Assembly (NCBI GenBank): GCA_034432635.1
Contig: DAOUBK010000071.1
Location: forward strand, 80,928 to 144,927
DNA: 64,000 bases
Reading direction: 5' to 3'
Source of the DNA: Roseiflexus sp034432635
GTDB taxonomy: Bacteria; Chloroflexota; Chloroflexia; Chloroflexales; Roseiflexaceae
Part shown: one piece after another, positions 34,871 to 44,050 of the stretch
Numbering within the stretch: the first letter of the stretch is position 1
Layout: each line of letters opens with the position of its first letter
Translations under genes and position numbers: made by a program
Notes under the pieces: generated by a model
What the model was told of the DNA's origin: nothing
What the model saw: the letters and a program-made list of their open reading frames with translations, nothing else
Databases searched by the model: none

Positions 34871-36228
34871 GGCTTGCGCCACGTCCATTGGTGCGCTTAC
34901 CCGCCCGTCAGCGCCCTATGCCAGCTGCCCTTCGGCTGGTCGTCGGTCTGGCGTTACTGGTGGCTGCCGGCACATCGCTCCTCATGCTGCCGTGGATGGG
35001 TGCAGAACGTCCGCTGACCTGGAACGAAGCCCTGTTTACTGCGGTTTCGGCACTGAGCGTCACCGGTCTGTCGATCATTACCCCCATCTACGATCTCAGT
35101 CTTGCTGGTCAGATTGTGCTGTTGCTGCTGATCCAGATCGGCGGCGTCGGCTTTATGGTCGTGGCTGTGATCGTCTTCCAGTTGCTGGGACGACGCATCA
35201 CCCTGACCGATCGCCTGGCGCTGACCGACTCGATGGGTCTGCTGGTTCCGGGTGCGATTGTGCAACTGGTGCGGCGTGTTTTGCTGACCGTGCTCCTGCT
35301 CGAAGCGATCGGCGCAACCCTGCTCTGGATCCACTGGCGCGATATGCTGGGACCGGAGCGCGCTCTTTTGTATGCCATCTTTCACGCCGTTTCGGCATTT
35401 TGCAATGCCGGTTTCGACCTGTTCACCGGGTTGCCGGACTACCCTTACGGTATTCCGAACGATAGCATCACGCTGGCAATCCTGGGAACGCTCATCTTCC
35501 TCGGTGGGTTGGGTATTCCTGTGCTGGCGGAATTGCTCACCTTCTGGCGCATACGATTTTCGCTCCACACACGTATTACGTTGACGGTTGTCATCATTCT
35601 GATTTCAATTGGTGCGGGAGGATTATTCCTGACGGAACAACAATCCGGCCGTCTTCTGGAAGGTGAGCCGCTCGATCGGCAGATTGCACTCGCACTGTTC
35701 CAATCGATTTCAACCCGAACCGCCGGATTCAGCGCTCTCCAACCGCTCGATGAGATGTCCCCTGCTGGTCGGTTACTGACGATTGTCCTGATGTTTATCG
35801 GCTGTGCACCAGCTTCGATGGGTGGCGGCATTACCACCGGCACGTTTGCCGTCTTGATGCTGGCAGTCGGCGCTTATGCGCGCGGTCTGGCGTCACCGCA
35901 GATTGGCGGCCGAACACTGGCGCCACAAACGGTACGCAAAGCGGCCGCGATCCTGGCCGTTTCGCTTCTGGTGGTGCTGACGGCGACATGGCTGCTCCTG
36001 GTGACGCACGAAGCCTCGCTCGACGATGCCCTGTTCGAGGTCGTATCCGCGTTTGCGACCTGTGGTTTGTCATTGACGTTGACCGGCGAGTTGAACCTGT
36101 TCGGTCAACTGGTTATCTGCGTGATGATGTTCTGGGGTCGCCTGGGTGCATTGACGCTGGTAGTGGCGCTGGCAAACCAGCGTCCGCAACTGGTGGCGTA
36201 CCCCGAAGAACAGGTGTTGATCGGATGA
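34867..36228 (+). CDS. TrkH/KtrB-type potassium transporter
   Basis: 453 residues with the fourfold M1-P-M2 architecture of K+ uptake channels. Filter-region stretches: FTAVSALSVTGLSII, FHAVSAFCNAGFDLFTG, STRTAGFSALQP and VSAFATCGLSLTLTGELN, each with the conserved Gly. MGGGITTGTFAVLML is the gating loop after the third repeat. Start ATGA-overlaps the regulatory subunit, so translationally coupled. Inner membrane. Confidence 0.95.
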   Translation: MRLAPRPLVRLPARQRPMPAALRLVVGLALLVAAGTSLLMLPWMGAERPLTWNEALFTAVSALSVTGLSIITPIYDLSLAGQIVLLLLIQIGGVGFMVVAVIVFQLLGRRITLTDRLALTDSMGLLVPGAIVQLVRRVLLTVLLLEAIGATLLWIHWRDMLGPERALLYAIFHAVSAFCNAGFDLFTGLPDYPYGIPNDSITLAILGTLIFLGGLGIPVLAELLTFWRIRFSLHTRITLTVVIILISIGAGGLFLTEQQSGRLLEGEPLDRQIALALFQSISTRTAGFSALQPLDEMSPAGRLLTIVLMFIGCAPASMGGGITTGTFAVLMLAVGAYARGLASPQIGGRTLAPQTVRKAAAILAVSLLVVLTATWLLLVTHEASLDDALFEVVSAFATCGLSLTLTGELNLFGQLVICVMMFWGRLGALTLVVALANQRPQLVAYPEEQVLIG

Positions 36229-36242
36229 TGGTTGCCGCCCTG

Positions 36243-36395
36243 CTATGTGGTGAAGACAAAGGTATTGAGCAGCAGTGTCAGACCGATCAACAACAGCGAG
36301 GTGATGATCACCGCAATGGTCTGCGCAACGCTCAGCGGCAACGACTGGAGTGATGGATGAACCGCGACGTGCGACTTCTCCGTCGATTGAAGCAT
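36243..36395 (-). CDS. 50-aa single-span membrane protein
   Basis: Soluble N-terminus (MLQSTEKSHVAVHPSLQSLP) and one C-terminal helix SVAQTIAVIITSLLLIGLTL. AAGGAGGGAGATCA before the ATG is a strong ribosome site, which makes it more than a chance ORF. Faces the TrkH gene tail-to-tail with a 14-base gap. Function unknown. Confidence 0.6.
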   Translation of the reverse strand: MLQSTEKSHVAVHPSLQSLPLSVAQTIAVIITSLLLIGLTLLLNTFVFTT

Positions 36396-36623
36396 TGATC
36401 TCCCTCCTTGTTCCTTTTTAGACAGCATAGCAACTATCACCCTGCCGTGAAAGAGAACGGCATCCCGCTTGCTGCGGGAAAAAATCCCCATTGCATGTCA
36501 TTGCGCACATTGCTCTGATCAGTTACCGAAGCGTAACGCCGCCTTCTGCTTTTTGCCGTACCATAATCAACTGCAAGCATGGAAGAGTGCATCGGTCTGT
36601 GTGTCCGATGCGGGAGTGCCACT

Positions 36624-37382
36624 ATGGAACGGTCAGTCTTGATTGCCGCCGGACTGTTTGTTCTGTCAATCGTCTCAGGTATGCTGGGGTTAGGCGTCGC
36701 TTTCGCTGCGGTGCCATTTCTCGGCTTATTTATGAACGACCTGGTTCACGAAGTGCAGCCGTTGAGCCTGTTCCTGAACGGGGTCACTGCTTTGTTCTCT
36801 GCGTTCGGTTTTGCACGCAGTCGTCTGGTCGCATGGCGGGAAGCGCTATCGCTGGCGCTGGTCACAACGCTGTTTGCACCGCTTGGGTCGTGGATGGCAC
36901 AGTTTACTGCTCAGTCGTGGCTGTGGGGACTGTACCTGCTTGCGGTGCTCTACCTGGCGTGGCGCATGTTTCAACCGGAGAAAGGTGGCAGTACGGCTGA
37001 AAGTGATACCGTGATCCCACGTCGCTTTTCACTTGCGCTCCTCCTTGCCATTCCGATCTCAATCCTGGCAGGTTTGCTGGGGGTTGGTCCGGGATTCCTG
37101 TTGATGCCAACGCTGATCATCGTTGGTTTTGCGCCCAAACGCGCTGCGGGGATCAATGCGGTTGCCGTCATGCCGCCATCGTTCTCGGCGCTGGTTCCGC
37201 ATCTTTCGACCATGGTGATCGATATGCGCCTGGCTGCCGTGCTGGTTGTTGTGGGTGCAACCGGAGCATTCATCGGCGCCCGGCTCACCAGCCGTTTCGT
37301 CTCAGGTCCGCGGCTCAAGCAGGTGTTTGCCGTGCTGATTGTGGTGGTGACAGCGTATAAACTAACCACAATTGTGAGTTGA
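36624..37382 (+). CDS. TauE/SafE family sulfite/organosulfonate exporter
   Basis: 252 residues, eight membrane helices in two repeats: GMLGLGVAFAAVPFLGLF and GLLGVGPGFLLMPTLIIVG are the paired glycine-rich signature loops; RLTSRFVSGPRLKQVFAVLI is the typical C-end. Exports sulfur-containing anions or small organic acids. Start MERSVLIAAG at 36624. Single gene, about 230 bases of upstream sequence without a clear promoter. Confidence 0.9.
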   Translation: MERSVLIAAGLFVLSIVSGMLGLGVAFAAVPFLGLFMNDLVHEVQPLSLFLNGVTALFSAFGFARSRLVAWREALSLALVTTLFAPLGSWMAQFTAQSWLWGLYLLAVLYLAWRMFQPEKGGSTAESDTVIPRRFSLALLLAIPISILAGLLGVGPGFLLMPTLIIVGFAPKRAAGINAVAVMPPSFSALVPHLSTMVIDMRLAAVLVVVGATGAFIGARLTSRFVSGPRLKQVFAVLIVVVTAYKLTTIVS

Positions 37383-37541
37383 TGGTGCAGGGGTACAGCG
37401 TGCCATGTGATAACGACACAGACAAGTGATGATGCTGGCGATGGTGCATAGAAGGTTGTGCCTTCGACCTACCGGGTACACGATTAGTAGTGAGGCAGGC
37501 GCAGGGTTTGCAACCGGGCGTCCGGAGTTGCAGCGGACGAG

Positions 37542-37735
37542 TCATGGTTCTGTGCAGGGTCCGCGTGTGCGCTGGCGGATGTAGGTCAATGGCGGCAGAC
37601 CGAAGTAGCGCCGGAACACGCGACTGAAGTGGCTGAGATTGTGAAACCCCCACCGTAGAGCGACCTCACGAATGCAACCCCGATCATCTCCTCGGAGTAA
37701 CAACTCGCTGCGGATCGTCTCCAGGCGGCGGATCA
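37542..37735 (-). pseudogene. AraC-family regulator C-terminal remnant
   Basis: About 60 residues of an AraC helix-turn-helix: RRLETIRSELLLRGDDRG, then IREVALRWGFHNLSHFSRVF and RRYFGLPPLTYIRQ. The N-terminal sensing domain and first helix-turn-helix are missing; the upstream reading turns to unrelated sequence antisense to the acetone-carboxylase remnant. First element of a block of gene remains. Confidence 0.8.
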
Positions 37736-37767
37736 TGATCCACTGAGCAATGTAGTCCCGGTAACAG

Positions 37768-38274
37768 CGAAGAGCGTGTGCAGGTAGCGGTATTCCGCGC
37801 GAGCAGATCCGTTTTAAGCCGGCGATTCGCATGCAGTACTACGGTCAACTCAACGACCTGGAGTTTCGCTCGCCAGTCCAGCGGATCGAGGAACCGGGCG
37901 ATATCAGGCAACTGGTGCGTGCGTTCGAAGAACTCTACGCCAAGATTTACTACAACGCTGCGCGTACACCTGAGTTTGGCTACCTGGCGACGCGAGCGAT
38001 CATGACCGGCTCGGTGGAAGTGGAGAAACCGGCGCTGCCGCATCGCGTCGGGACCGGTCCCGATCCCGATCCGGAAGCTCAGGTTGGGACGCGGGACGTC
38101 TACTGGAAAGGTTCCTGGGTCGCAACGCCTATCTTTGCTATGGATCGGTTGCACGCGGGCAACCGGATTGTCGGTCCGGCGATTATCGAAGCGCCCGCCT
38201 GTACGCTGATCGTTCCGCCTGATCGATGGGTGTGGCTCGATCAGAACGATATTTTCCATATGCGGAAAGTGTGA
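37768..38274 (+). pseudogene. acetone carboxylase beta / hydantoinase A C-terminal remnant
   Basis: About 165 residues (IRFKPAIRMQYYGQLNDLEF, VRAFEELYAKIYYNAARTPE, WVATPIFAMDRLHAGNRIVG, PAIIEAPACTLIVPPDRW) match the C-terminal end of the HyuA/AcxA family, which is about 700 residues long. The reading is open upstream of the first ATG to about 37768 and then lost, so the 5' three-quarters is deleted. Confidence 0.85.
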
Positions 38275-38325
38275 CACGCAGGATAAGCGCAGATTCTTGC
38301 AATGCTGTCAAGGGAGACAAGACTC

Positions 38326-38835
38326 ATGACTGCTACAACTGAGATCGCCCGTGCCGGAATTGGTTGGGGTGGACGTCCACTCCGTGCGATGCTGGAGGAG
38401 AGTGAGCGCCTTTTCAATGATGGCGCCTACTTTGCCATCCAGAACAATCTGCCCTATGGTTCGTGGGCAAACCCTGACAATAAGTTCTGTTCGGTGAGCA
38501 TTGCCTGGGTGTATCTCATTCGCGGATACTCAGGGATCTTTCGTGCGCTGAGCATGGCTTATGTGGGTCGGGGGTATCTTGAAGAGGTGATCGCCGGGCA
38601 TCCCGGCACGTGGAACATGATCCAGGGCGGCGGTCCGAACCACTACGGACAACCCGGCGCCTGAACCAATTTCGAGATGAGTTCGTGTGGCACTTCGGCG
38701 CGCTATGTTATGGACGGCGAGGATACCTGTGCGGCGATGTGGAATCCCGAAGGCGATATGGGCGATGTCGAAGCATGGGAGATTCTCGAACTACTGCTCT
38801 ACCTGGGGCGACGGATCCGACCCAATCGCGAGCGA
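38326..38835 (+). pseudogene. acetone carboxylase alpha / hydantoinase B remnant with nonsense codon
   Basis: A genuine start (AGGGAGAC, ATG 38326, MTATTEIARAGIGWGGRPLR) is joined within about 30 residues to an internal part of the AcxB family (NDGAYFAIQNNLPYGSWANP, YVGRGYLEEVIAGHPGTWNM), implying a deletion of several hundred residues. An in-frame TGA at 38662 interrupts it, but the same frame continues with TNFEMSSCGTSARYVMDGED and WNPEGDMGDVEAWEILELLL to about 38830, where similarity stops. Confidence 0.85.
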
Positions 38836-38839
38836 TCTG

Positions 38840-40076
38840 CTGTCTATGGCAGCCCCTGCACTCGATGATTGTCCGTTGTTACGCCACGTGGTAGTGGTTG
38901 GCGCTGTCCCGGATATGGCACTCAGCGTGCCGCTCCATCCCTTCATCAGTCTCAGCGCTTCCGATGATCGGGCAATTGCCGTATCGGTCAGACCGGACGA
39001 TACAGCCAGCATCATTTATACATCCGGCACAACCGGACGTCCAAAGGGAGTTCTGCTCTCCCATGGCAACTATCTGTTCGATGTCTGGTCATATGCCACG
39101 GCGTGCCAGCTCAGCGCAGCGGATCGGTTGCTCTGCATGCTGCCACTCTTCCACGTCAACGCCTAGGTTGCCAGTGTTCTCTCAGCGTTGCATCAGGGCG
39201 GCGCTCTGATCCTGCTGGAAGGCTTCTCACCGCGCGAGTTCCTGCCGGCACTGGCGCGCTACCGCGCGACCAGTTTTAGCGCAGTGCCGACGATTTACGC
39301 CATTCTGAACAATCTGCCTGACGCTGAGCAGTATGATTTGAGCAGTCTACGGGTATGCATCTGTGGGGCTGCACCCATGCCGGTAGAAGTTTTTGCGCGT
39401 TTCGAGCAGACCTACCGGGCGTTCATTCTGGAAGGGTATGGATTGAGTGAGGGGACATGCGTGAGCACGCTCAATCCGCTCGACGATCGTCCACGCAAAA
39501 TCGGTTCGATCGGAGTGGCGTTGCCAGGTCAAGAGGTGCGCATCGTGGATGATCACGGCATCCCGACGCCAGTGGGTACGGTGGGTGAGATTGTCATTCG
39601 CGGACCAAACGTCATGCAGGGTTACTACAAAAATCCCGAAGCTACGGCCGCTACCATCCGCGACGGGTGGCTCTATACCGGGGATCTGGGGTTCTGCGAT
39701 GCTGAAGGCTATTTCTACATCGTCGGACGTAAAAAAGAGATGATCATCCGTGGCGGCGAGAACATCTATCCCAGGGAGATCGAAGAAATGCTCTATCGCC
39801 ATCCGGCAGTAGTTGAAGCTGCCGTGGGGCCTGCCCGATCCGATCTGGGGCGAACAGGTTGCAGCGTTTATTGTTCCCCGTGCTGGCGAGGTGGTGAGTG
39901 CTGCAGAGATTGCCGACTACTGTCGGGCGAACCTGGCGGACTTCAAGTGTCCGCGGGTAATCGAGTTCGTCGATGCTCTCCCCAAGACGGCAACGGGCAA
40001 GATCCAGAAGAACCGACTGGTGGAGCAGTACCGCCAGCAATCCGGTTATGACAACACAGACCGATCTCGAGTGTGA
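38840..40076 (+). pseudogene. acyl-CoA synthetase/ligase, truncated, nonsense and frameshift
   Basis: AMP-binding enzyme lacking roughly its first 100-150 residues. SIIYTSGTTGRPKGVLLSHG is intact, then PLFHVNA is followed by an in-frame TAG (39164-39166, probably CAG originally), then VASVLSALHQGGALILLEGF through EGYGLSEGT, GWLYTGDLGFCDAEGYFYIV and GGENIYPREIEEML. Near 39822-39828 a one-base shift moves the reading to GLPDPIWGEQVAAFIVPRAG ... KTATGKIQKNRLVEQYR. A 287-residue internal ORF (39188-40051) might still be made but lacks the P-loop. Confidence 0.9.
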
Positions 40077-40580
40077 AGTTGAGCGCCTGCATCAGCGAGT
40101 GGCTGAGTTGGAACGTCAGTTGACCACGCTCCTCGAGAGTGATGGCATGGCGCAGTATTGTCGGCTAGTTGCCAATGTTCCCGGCATGGTCTATCAATTT
40201 GTGCGGCGGCCCGACGATAGTTCGTATTTCCCTTCGCCAGTGACGGGTGTCGCGCGTTCTTCGGGCTTGAGCCTGAAGAATTGCGCGCTGATGCCCAGGT
40301 TTTGATCCGCCTCATCCATCCCGACGATATGCTCGACTTCCAGATCTCGGTTGATCAATCGGCGCGCTCGCTCCGCCCGTGGCGGTGGGAAGGGCGCTTC
40401 ATTCTTCCAACCGGTGAAGAAAAGTGGATTCAGGGTGCCTCGCGTCCCGAATTACAACCCAATGGCGATATTCTCTGGGATGGTTTGCTCATGGATATTA
40501 CCGACCGACGCCGCGCCGAAGAAGCGCTGCAACAGCGCATCTTCGAAATTGCGCATCTCCATGAGCAGATCCGTGAACTA
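40048..40580 (+). pseudogene. PAS-domain sensor remnant with frameshift
   Basis: MTTQTDLECEVERLHQRVAE begins a coiled coil and a PAS domain (RLVANVPGMVYQFVRRPDDS). Near 40230 the reading must shift to continue as CRAFFGLEPEELRADAQVLI and the PAC block GRFILPTGEEKWIQGASRPE ... DGLLMDITDRRRAEEAL. Similarity ends near 40580, where the mrpG 3' end begins on the other strand, so the output domain (kinase or sigma54 activator) is lost. Confidence 0.8.
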
Positions 40581-40612
40581 GCGTCTTGTGCCTGGTTCGC
40601 ATACACCCCGCG

Positions 40613-41032
40613 TTACGGATTATCCCCAAGTGAACCGGTGCCGCGGCGTGGCTGTGACGATCGCGGACCGATGCCGCTCAGTGTGTGCCGTCGGGTGTCG
40701 TAGTGCCCTTTGAGCTCATCGACAATCGTGCCTTTCCACAGCGGTGCGCCGATCATATACGCCGCTCGACCGATTATGTGCGCAGCGACGGGCGCGGTCA
40801 GCAGCAGGAACAGGAGACCGGCAAGCGCACGCACCGTCACCGCAATATCAGCTGCCGACACTGCCACCGATAGCAGCACACATCCGGCGCCCAGCGACGA
40901 CGCCTTCGATGCCGCTGACATACGCAGGAAAATATCCGGCATCCGCACGATGCCGATACCTGCGATCAAGAGGAGCAGCACCCCAACCAGCATCAGGACG
41001 ATGCTGATGATCTCTTGAAGCATACCAATCAT
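40613..41032 (-). CDS. mrpG: Mrp Na+/H+ antiporter subunit G
   Basis: 139 residues, three membrane helices (MLQEIISIVLMLVGVLLLLI, then GIGIVRMPDIFLRMSAASKA with the conserved R-x-PD-x-x-R-x-x-A-x-x-K, and ALAGLLFLLLTAPVAAHIIG). The last about 30 residues are polar and extend to the edge of the remnant block, longer than typical MrpG. Start overlaps mrpF by four bases. Last gene of the Mrp operon. Confidence 0.93.
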   Translation of the reverse strand: MIGMLQEIISIVLMLVGVLLLLIAGIGIVRMPDIFLRMSAASKASSLGAGCVLLSVAVSAADIAVTVRALAGLLFLLLTAPVAAHIIGRAAYMIGAPLWKGTIVDELKGHYDTRRHTLSGIGPRSSQPRRGTGSLGDNP

Positions 41033-41292
41033 AGGCGTCGCTCCGCATAGTAGGCAAAGGCTATCGTTCCGATAAAGCCGATCAACCCCACGACCAGCGC
41101 TGCGTCGAGAAATGCCGGTTGGGCATTGATCAGCGCATAAGTGGCAAAAATGGCGATTGCAACTGTTCCCATCACATCAAGCGCTACCACGCGATCCGGC
41201 AGCGTGGGACCGCGCACCAGGCGAATGATCGGTAGCGCAACTGCGATGCTGAGCAGCGGCAACGCAACCCAGAGCGCAATCGTCTGTAACAT
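41029..41292 (-). CDS. mrpF: Mrp Na+/H+ antiporter subunit F
   Basis: 87 residues, three helices; IIRLVRGPTLPDRVVALDVM is the family signature with conserved RGP-x-x-DR. Overlaps mrpE stop by one base and mrpG start by four, so translationally coupled in the seven-subunit complex. Confidence 0.94.
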   Translation of the reverse strand: MLQTIALWVALPLLSIAVALPIIRLVRGPTLPDRVVALDVMGTVAIAIFATYALINAQPAFLDAALVVGLIGFIGTIAFAYYAERRL

Positions 41293-41762
41293 CAGTTGAA
41301 CACCTCATGCACTAACCGCTCGAATCCATCCTTTACTTCCTGTCGAAATTGCTCCGGATCGCCAACATCGATGGCATGCACATACAGGCAACTCCGGTCG
41401 TCGGCGACATCCAGGCTCAACGTACCGGGCGTCAGGGTGATCAGATTGGCCAGCATCGTGATCTCTGCATCAGTACGAATATCGAGCGGAATCGCAACAA
41501 TACCGGGTCGAATTCGTTCGTTCGGAGTAAACAGCACCACCCTAGTCATATTGATGTTTGCCTGAATGATCTGCCACACTACATACATAATGAAATAGAT
41601 AACCTGCGGCACTTTGGTAAAGTACCGTTCGCCGCGCAGTTGTCGTCGCAGCGACCAGAGAATGACATAGCCGAGCACAAAGCCAAACGCCAGATTGCCC
41701 GGACTGAACTGTCCTGTCAATGCGCTCCAGGCAATCGCTAGCAAGATGTTCAGCAGGAACAT
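41292..41762 (-). CDS. mrpE: Mrp Na+/H+ antiporter subunit E
   Basis: 156 residues. Two N-terminal helices and the family stretch VVWQIIQANINMTRVVL, then a cytoplasmic domain with LANLITLTPGTLSLDVADDR. Twelve bases from mrpD. Assembly and stability subunit in the Mrp complex. Confidence 0.94.
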   Translation of the reverse strand: MFLLNILLAIAWSALTGQFSPGNLAFGFVLGYVILWSLRRQLRGERYFTKVPQVIYFIMYVVWQIIQANINMTRVVLFTPNERIRPGIVAIPLDIRTDAEITMLANLITLTPGTLSLDVADDRSCLYVHAIDVGDPEQFRQEVKDGFERLVHEVFN

Positions 41763-41774
41763 GCCCGTCTCTTT

Positions 41775-43271
41775 CTACCGTAGCGCTAGCGATGCGCTTT
41801 GTACTGCTGCGATGTATGCTGAGGGATCGGCTAACTGATTTGCAGCGCCCAGCGCCAGGTCGTAGAATGGCTGGGTCGCAAGACCGATAGTAACCGTCAC
41901 CATCGCCAGCCCGACCACCGGCGCTACCATAAATCCCAGATTGCGCGTATCGGGCTGAACCGGTGCCGGCGCCTTTTTCCAGAAGGCTTCAGCCCAGATT
42001 TTTACCATTGAGAAGATTGTCAGCAGACTGACCAGGAGTGATACCGCAACGATCACATACTGTTCGACCTGCAACCCAGCCTGAACCAGTATCAACTTCG
42101 CCCAGAACCCGGAGAGTGGTGGAAAGCCTGCCAGCGAGAACGCCGGGATCAGGAACAGGATCGCCAGCCAGGGATGGGTTTTGTACACATCACCGAGGTC
42201 TTTCAGTTCATACGAACCGCGCAGGCGATGGACGATGCCGCTCACCAGGAACAGGTTCATCTTTACGATGATGTGGTGCATAATGTAGAAGACTGCTCCA
42301 GCCAGCGCCAGCGGAGTAAACAGACCTAGCCCCATGATCATGTAGCCGATCTGACTGATAATGTGGAACGAGAGCACCCGACGGAACTCATTCTGCGCCA
42401 CTGCGCCCAACACCCCGGTCACCATGGTCAGTCCTGCCAGGATCAGGATCAGCCCGTGAGTGAGAGCGATATTCTGAACGAAGAGCAGTGAGAAGACCCG
42501 TACCAGCGCATAGACGCCAACTTTGGTGAGCAGCGCAGCAAAGATCGCCGAGACGGCAATCGGCGGTGTGTGATACGATGCCGGCAACCAGGCGAACAAC
42601 GGAAAAATCGCCGCTTTGATGCCAAACGCAACCAGAAAGAGCATCGCCAGAGTCAGTACAATCCCTGGTTGATCGAGCAGCGACAGTTGCAATGCCAGGT
42701 CGGCCATGTTCAGGGTGCCGGCAGCGCCGTACAGAATGCCCACTGCGCTCAGAAAGAGCGCTGAAGAGAGCAGATTCAATGTGACATATTTGATGGATCC
42801 TTCGAGTTGTGCACGTTCGCCACCCAGCGCCATTAGCACGAACGACGACATCAGCAGCACCTCGAACCAGACGTACAGATTGAAGATATCGCCGGTGAGG
42901 AAGGCGCCGCAGATTCCCATGAACATAATATGCAGTAGCGGATAGTAGCCAAACTGTTCGCGTGCCTCGTCCATGCTTCCCAACGAATACACCGCGACGG
43001 CGAGTGCCGTCAATCCGGTGATGACAACCATCAGGGCGCTGAGGAGATCGGCGACGAACGATATACCGAACGGTGCGGGCCAGTTGCCCAGCTGTGTTGC
43101 CTGCACGCCATGACGCACCACGTTGTTTAGCAGTGCAAGACCGGCGACCAGCAGCAGTGCAGCGCCGACGACATTCAGGAAGCGGTGAATATCGCGCCGC
43201 GACCAGCACAGCAACATCACGATGCCGGTGGTGAACGGGATAAGAACCGGTAAGACAAGCAAGATATCCAT
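41775..43271 (-). CDS. mrpD: Mrp Na+/H+ antiporter subunit D
   Basis: 498 residues, about 14 helices, NuoN/M-like proton-translocating subunit. Blocks: GDIFNLYVWFEVLLMSSFVL with the key Glu, AFGIKAAIFPLFAWLPASYH with the broken-helix Lys, and LSFHIISQIGYMIMGLGLF. Related to complex I antiporter-like subunits. Start overlaps mrpC stop by one base. Confidence 0.96.
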   Translation of the reverse strand: MDILLVLPVLIPFTTGIVMLLCWSRRDIHRFLNVVGAALLLVAGLALLNNVVRHGVQATQLGNWPAPFGISFVADLLSALMVVITGLTALAVAVYSLGSMDEAREQFGYYPLLHIMFMGICGAFLTGDIFNLYVWFEVLLMSSFVLMALGGERAQLEGSIKYVTLNLLSSALFLSAVGILYGAAGTLNMADLALQLSLLDQPGIVLTLAMLFLVAFGIKAAIFPLFAWLPASYHTPPIAVSAIFAALLTKVGVYALVRVFSLLFVQNIALTHGLILILAGLTMVTGVLGAVAQNEFRRVLSFHIISQIGYMIMGLGLFTPLALAGAVFYIMHHIIVKMNLFLVSGIVHRLRGSYELKDLGDVYKTHPWLAILFLIPAFSLAGFPPLSGFWAKLILVQAGLQVEQYVIVAVSLLVSLLTIFSMVKIWAEAFWKKAPAPVQPDTRNLGFMVAPVVGLAMVTVTIGLATQPFYDLALGAANQLADPSAYIAAVQSASLALR

Positions 43272-43618
43272 CAGTGTTCCGTTGTTCTCAGTTCATCAAT
43301 ATCATCTGCACCGCAACTCCGGTATGCCCGGCGGAACAGAACGATTGTAAACGCCTGGACGCCAAAGCCAATAACAATCGCGGTCAGGATCAGCGCCTGC
43401 GGCAACGGATCGGCATACGGCGCGATCGGCGCGGTTGCGCCGGGAGGCACCAGCGGCGGATTGCCGCGCGTCAGGTGCGAAACGATGAAGATCAGCAGAT
43501 TCGCGGCGTAACCGAGCAGAGCCAGACCCAAAATGATCTTGACGATGCTGCGGCGCATCATCATGTAGAGCCCTGCTGCGTAGAGCGCGCCGATAACAAT
43601 TGCCCAGATGAACTCCAT
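43271..43618 (-). CDS. mrpC: Mrp Na+/H+ antiporter subunit C
   Basis: 115 residues, NuoK-like, three helices. MMMRRSIVKIILGLALLGYA and PLPQALILTAIVIGFGVQAF are the family blocks. Start MEFIWAIVIG at 43618, five bases after the mrpB stop. Confidence 0.94.
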   Translation of the reverse strand: MEFIWAIVIGALYAAGLYMMMRRSIVKIILGLALLGYAANLLIFIVSHLTRGNPPLVPPGATAPIAPYADPLPQALILTAIVIGFGVQAFTIVLFRRAYRSCGADDIDELRTTEH

Positions 43619-43622
43619 TGCG

Positions 43623-44039
43623 CTACTCTCCTTCCGCCTCGAAGAGGGTAAACATAATGGTTGCCGTGATGCCAATCACAACCAGGTATACCCCCACGTC
43701 GAACAGTAGCGGCGTACCAATCTTGCCAATCACCGGCAGCGGTTCTTTGTACCAGAGACCGGTCATAAATGGCAATCCCTGAAAGAACGCCAGCACACTG
43801 CTTGCAATCGCCACCAGCAATCCAGTCGCCACCAGGCGCTTGGGATCGAAGCGGAGCGCATTCTGCGCCTGGGATACGCCATAGACCGCGGCGTACAGCG
43901 TGAACGCGGCGCCTGCCACCAACCCGCCAACGAACCCGCCACCCGGTTCATTATGCCCACGGATGAGCAGAAAGATCGAAAAGATCAGCATGAGCGGTAG
44001 AAGCAGACGTGTCGCGGTTGCCAGAATGAGTGAGTACAT
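43623..44039 (-). CDS. mrpB: Mrp Na+/H+ antiporter subunit B
   Basis: 138 residues, four helices. ILATATRLLLPLMLIFSIFL and RGHNEPGGGFVGGLVAGAAF (the HN-x-PGGGF-x-GG family signature). Eleven bases from mrpA. Confidence 0.95.
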   Translation of the reverse strand: MYSLILATATRLLLPLMLIFSIFLLIRGHNEPGGGFVGGLVAGAAFTLYAAVYGVSQAQNALRFDPKRLVATGLLVAIASSVLAFFQGLPFMTGLWYKEPLPVIGKIGTPLLFDVGVYLVVIGITATIMFTLFEAEGE

Positions 44040-44050
44040 CGGTTCACCTG

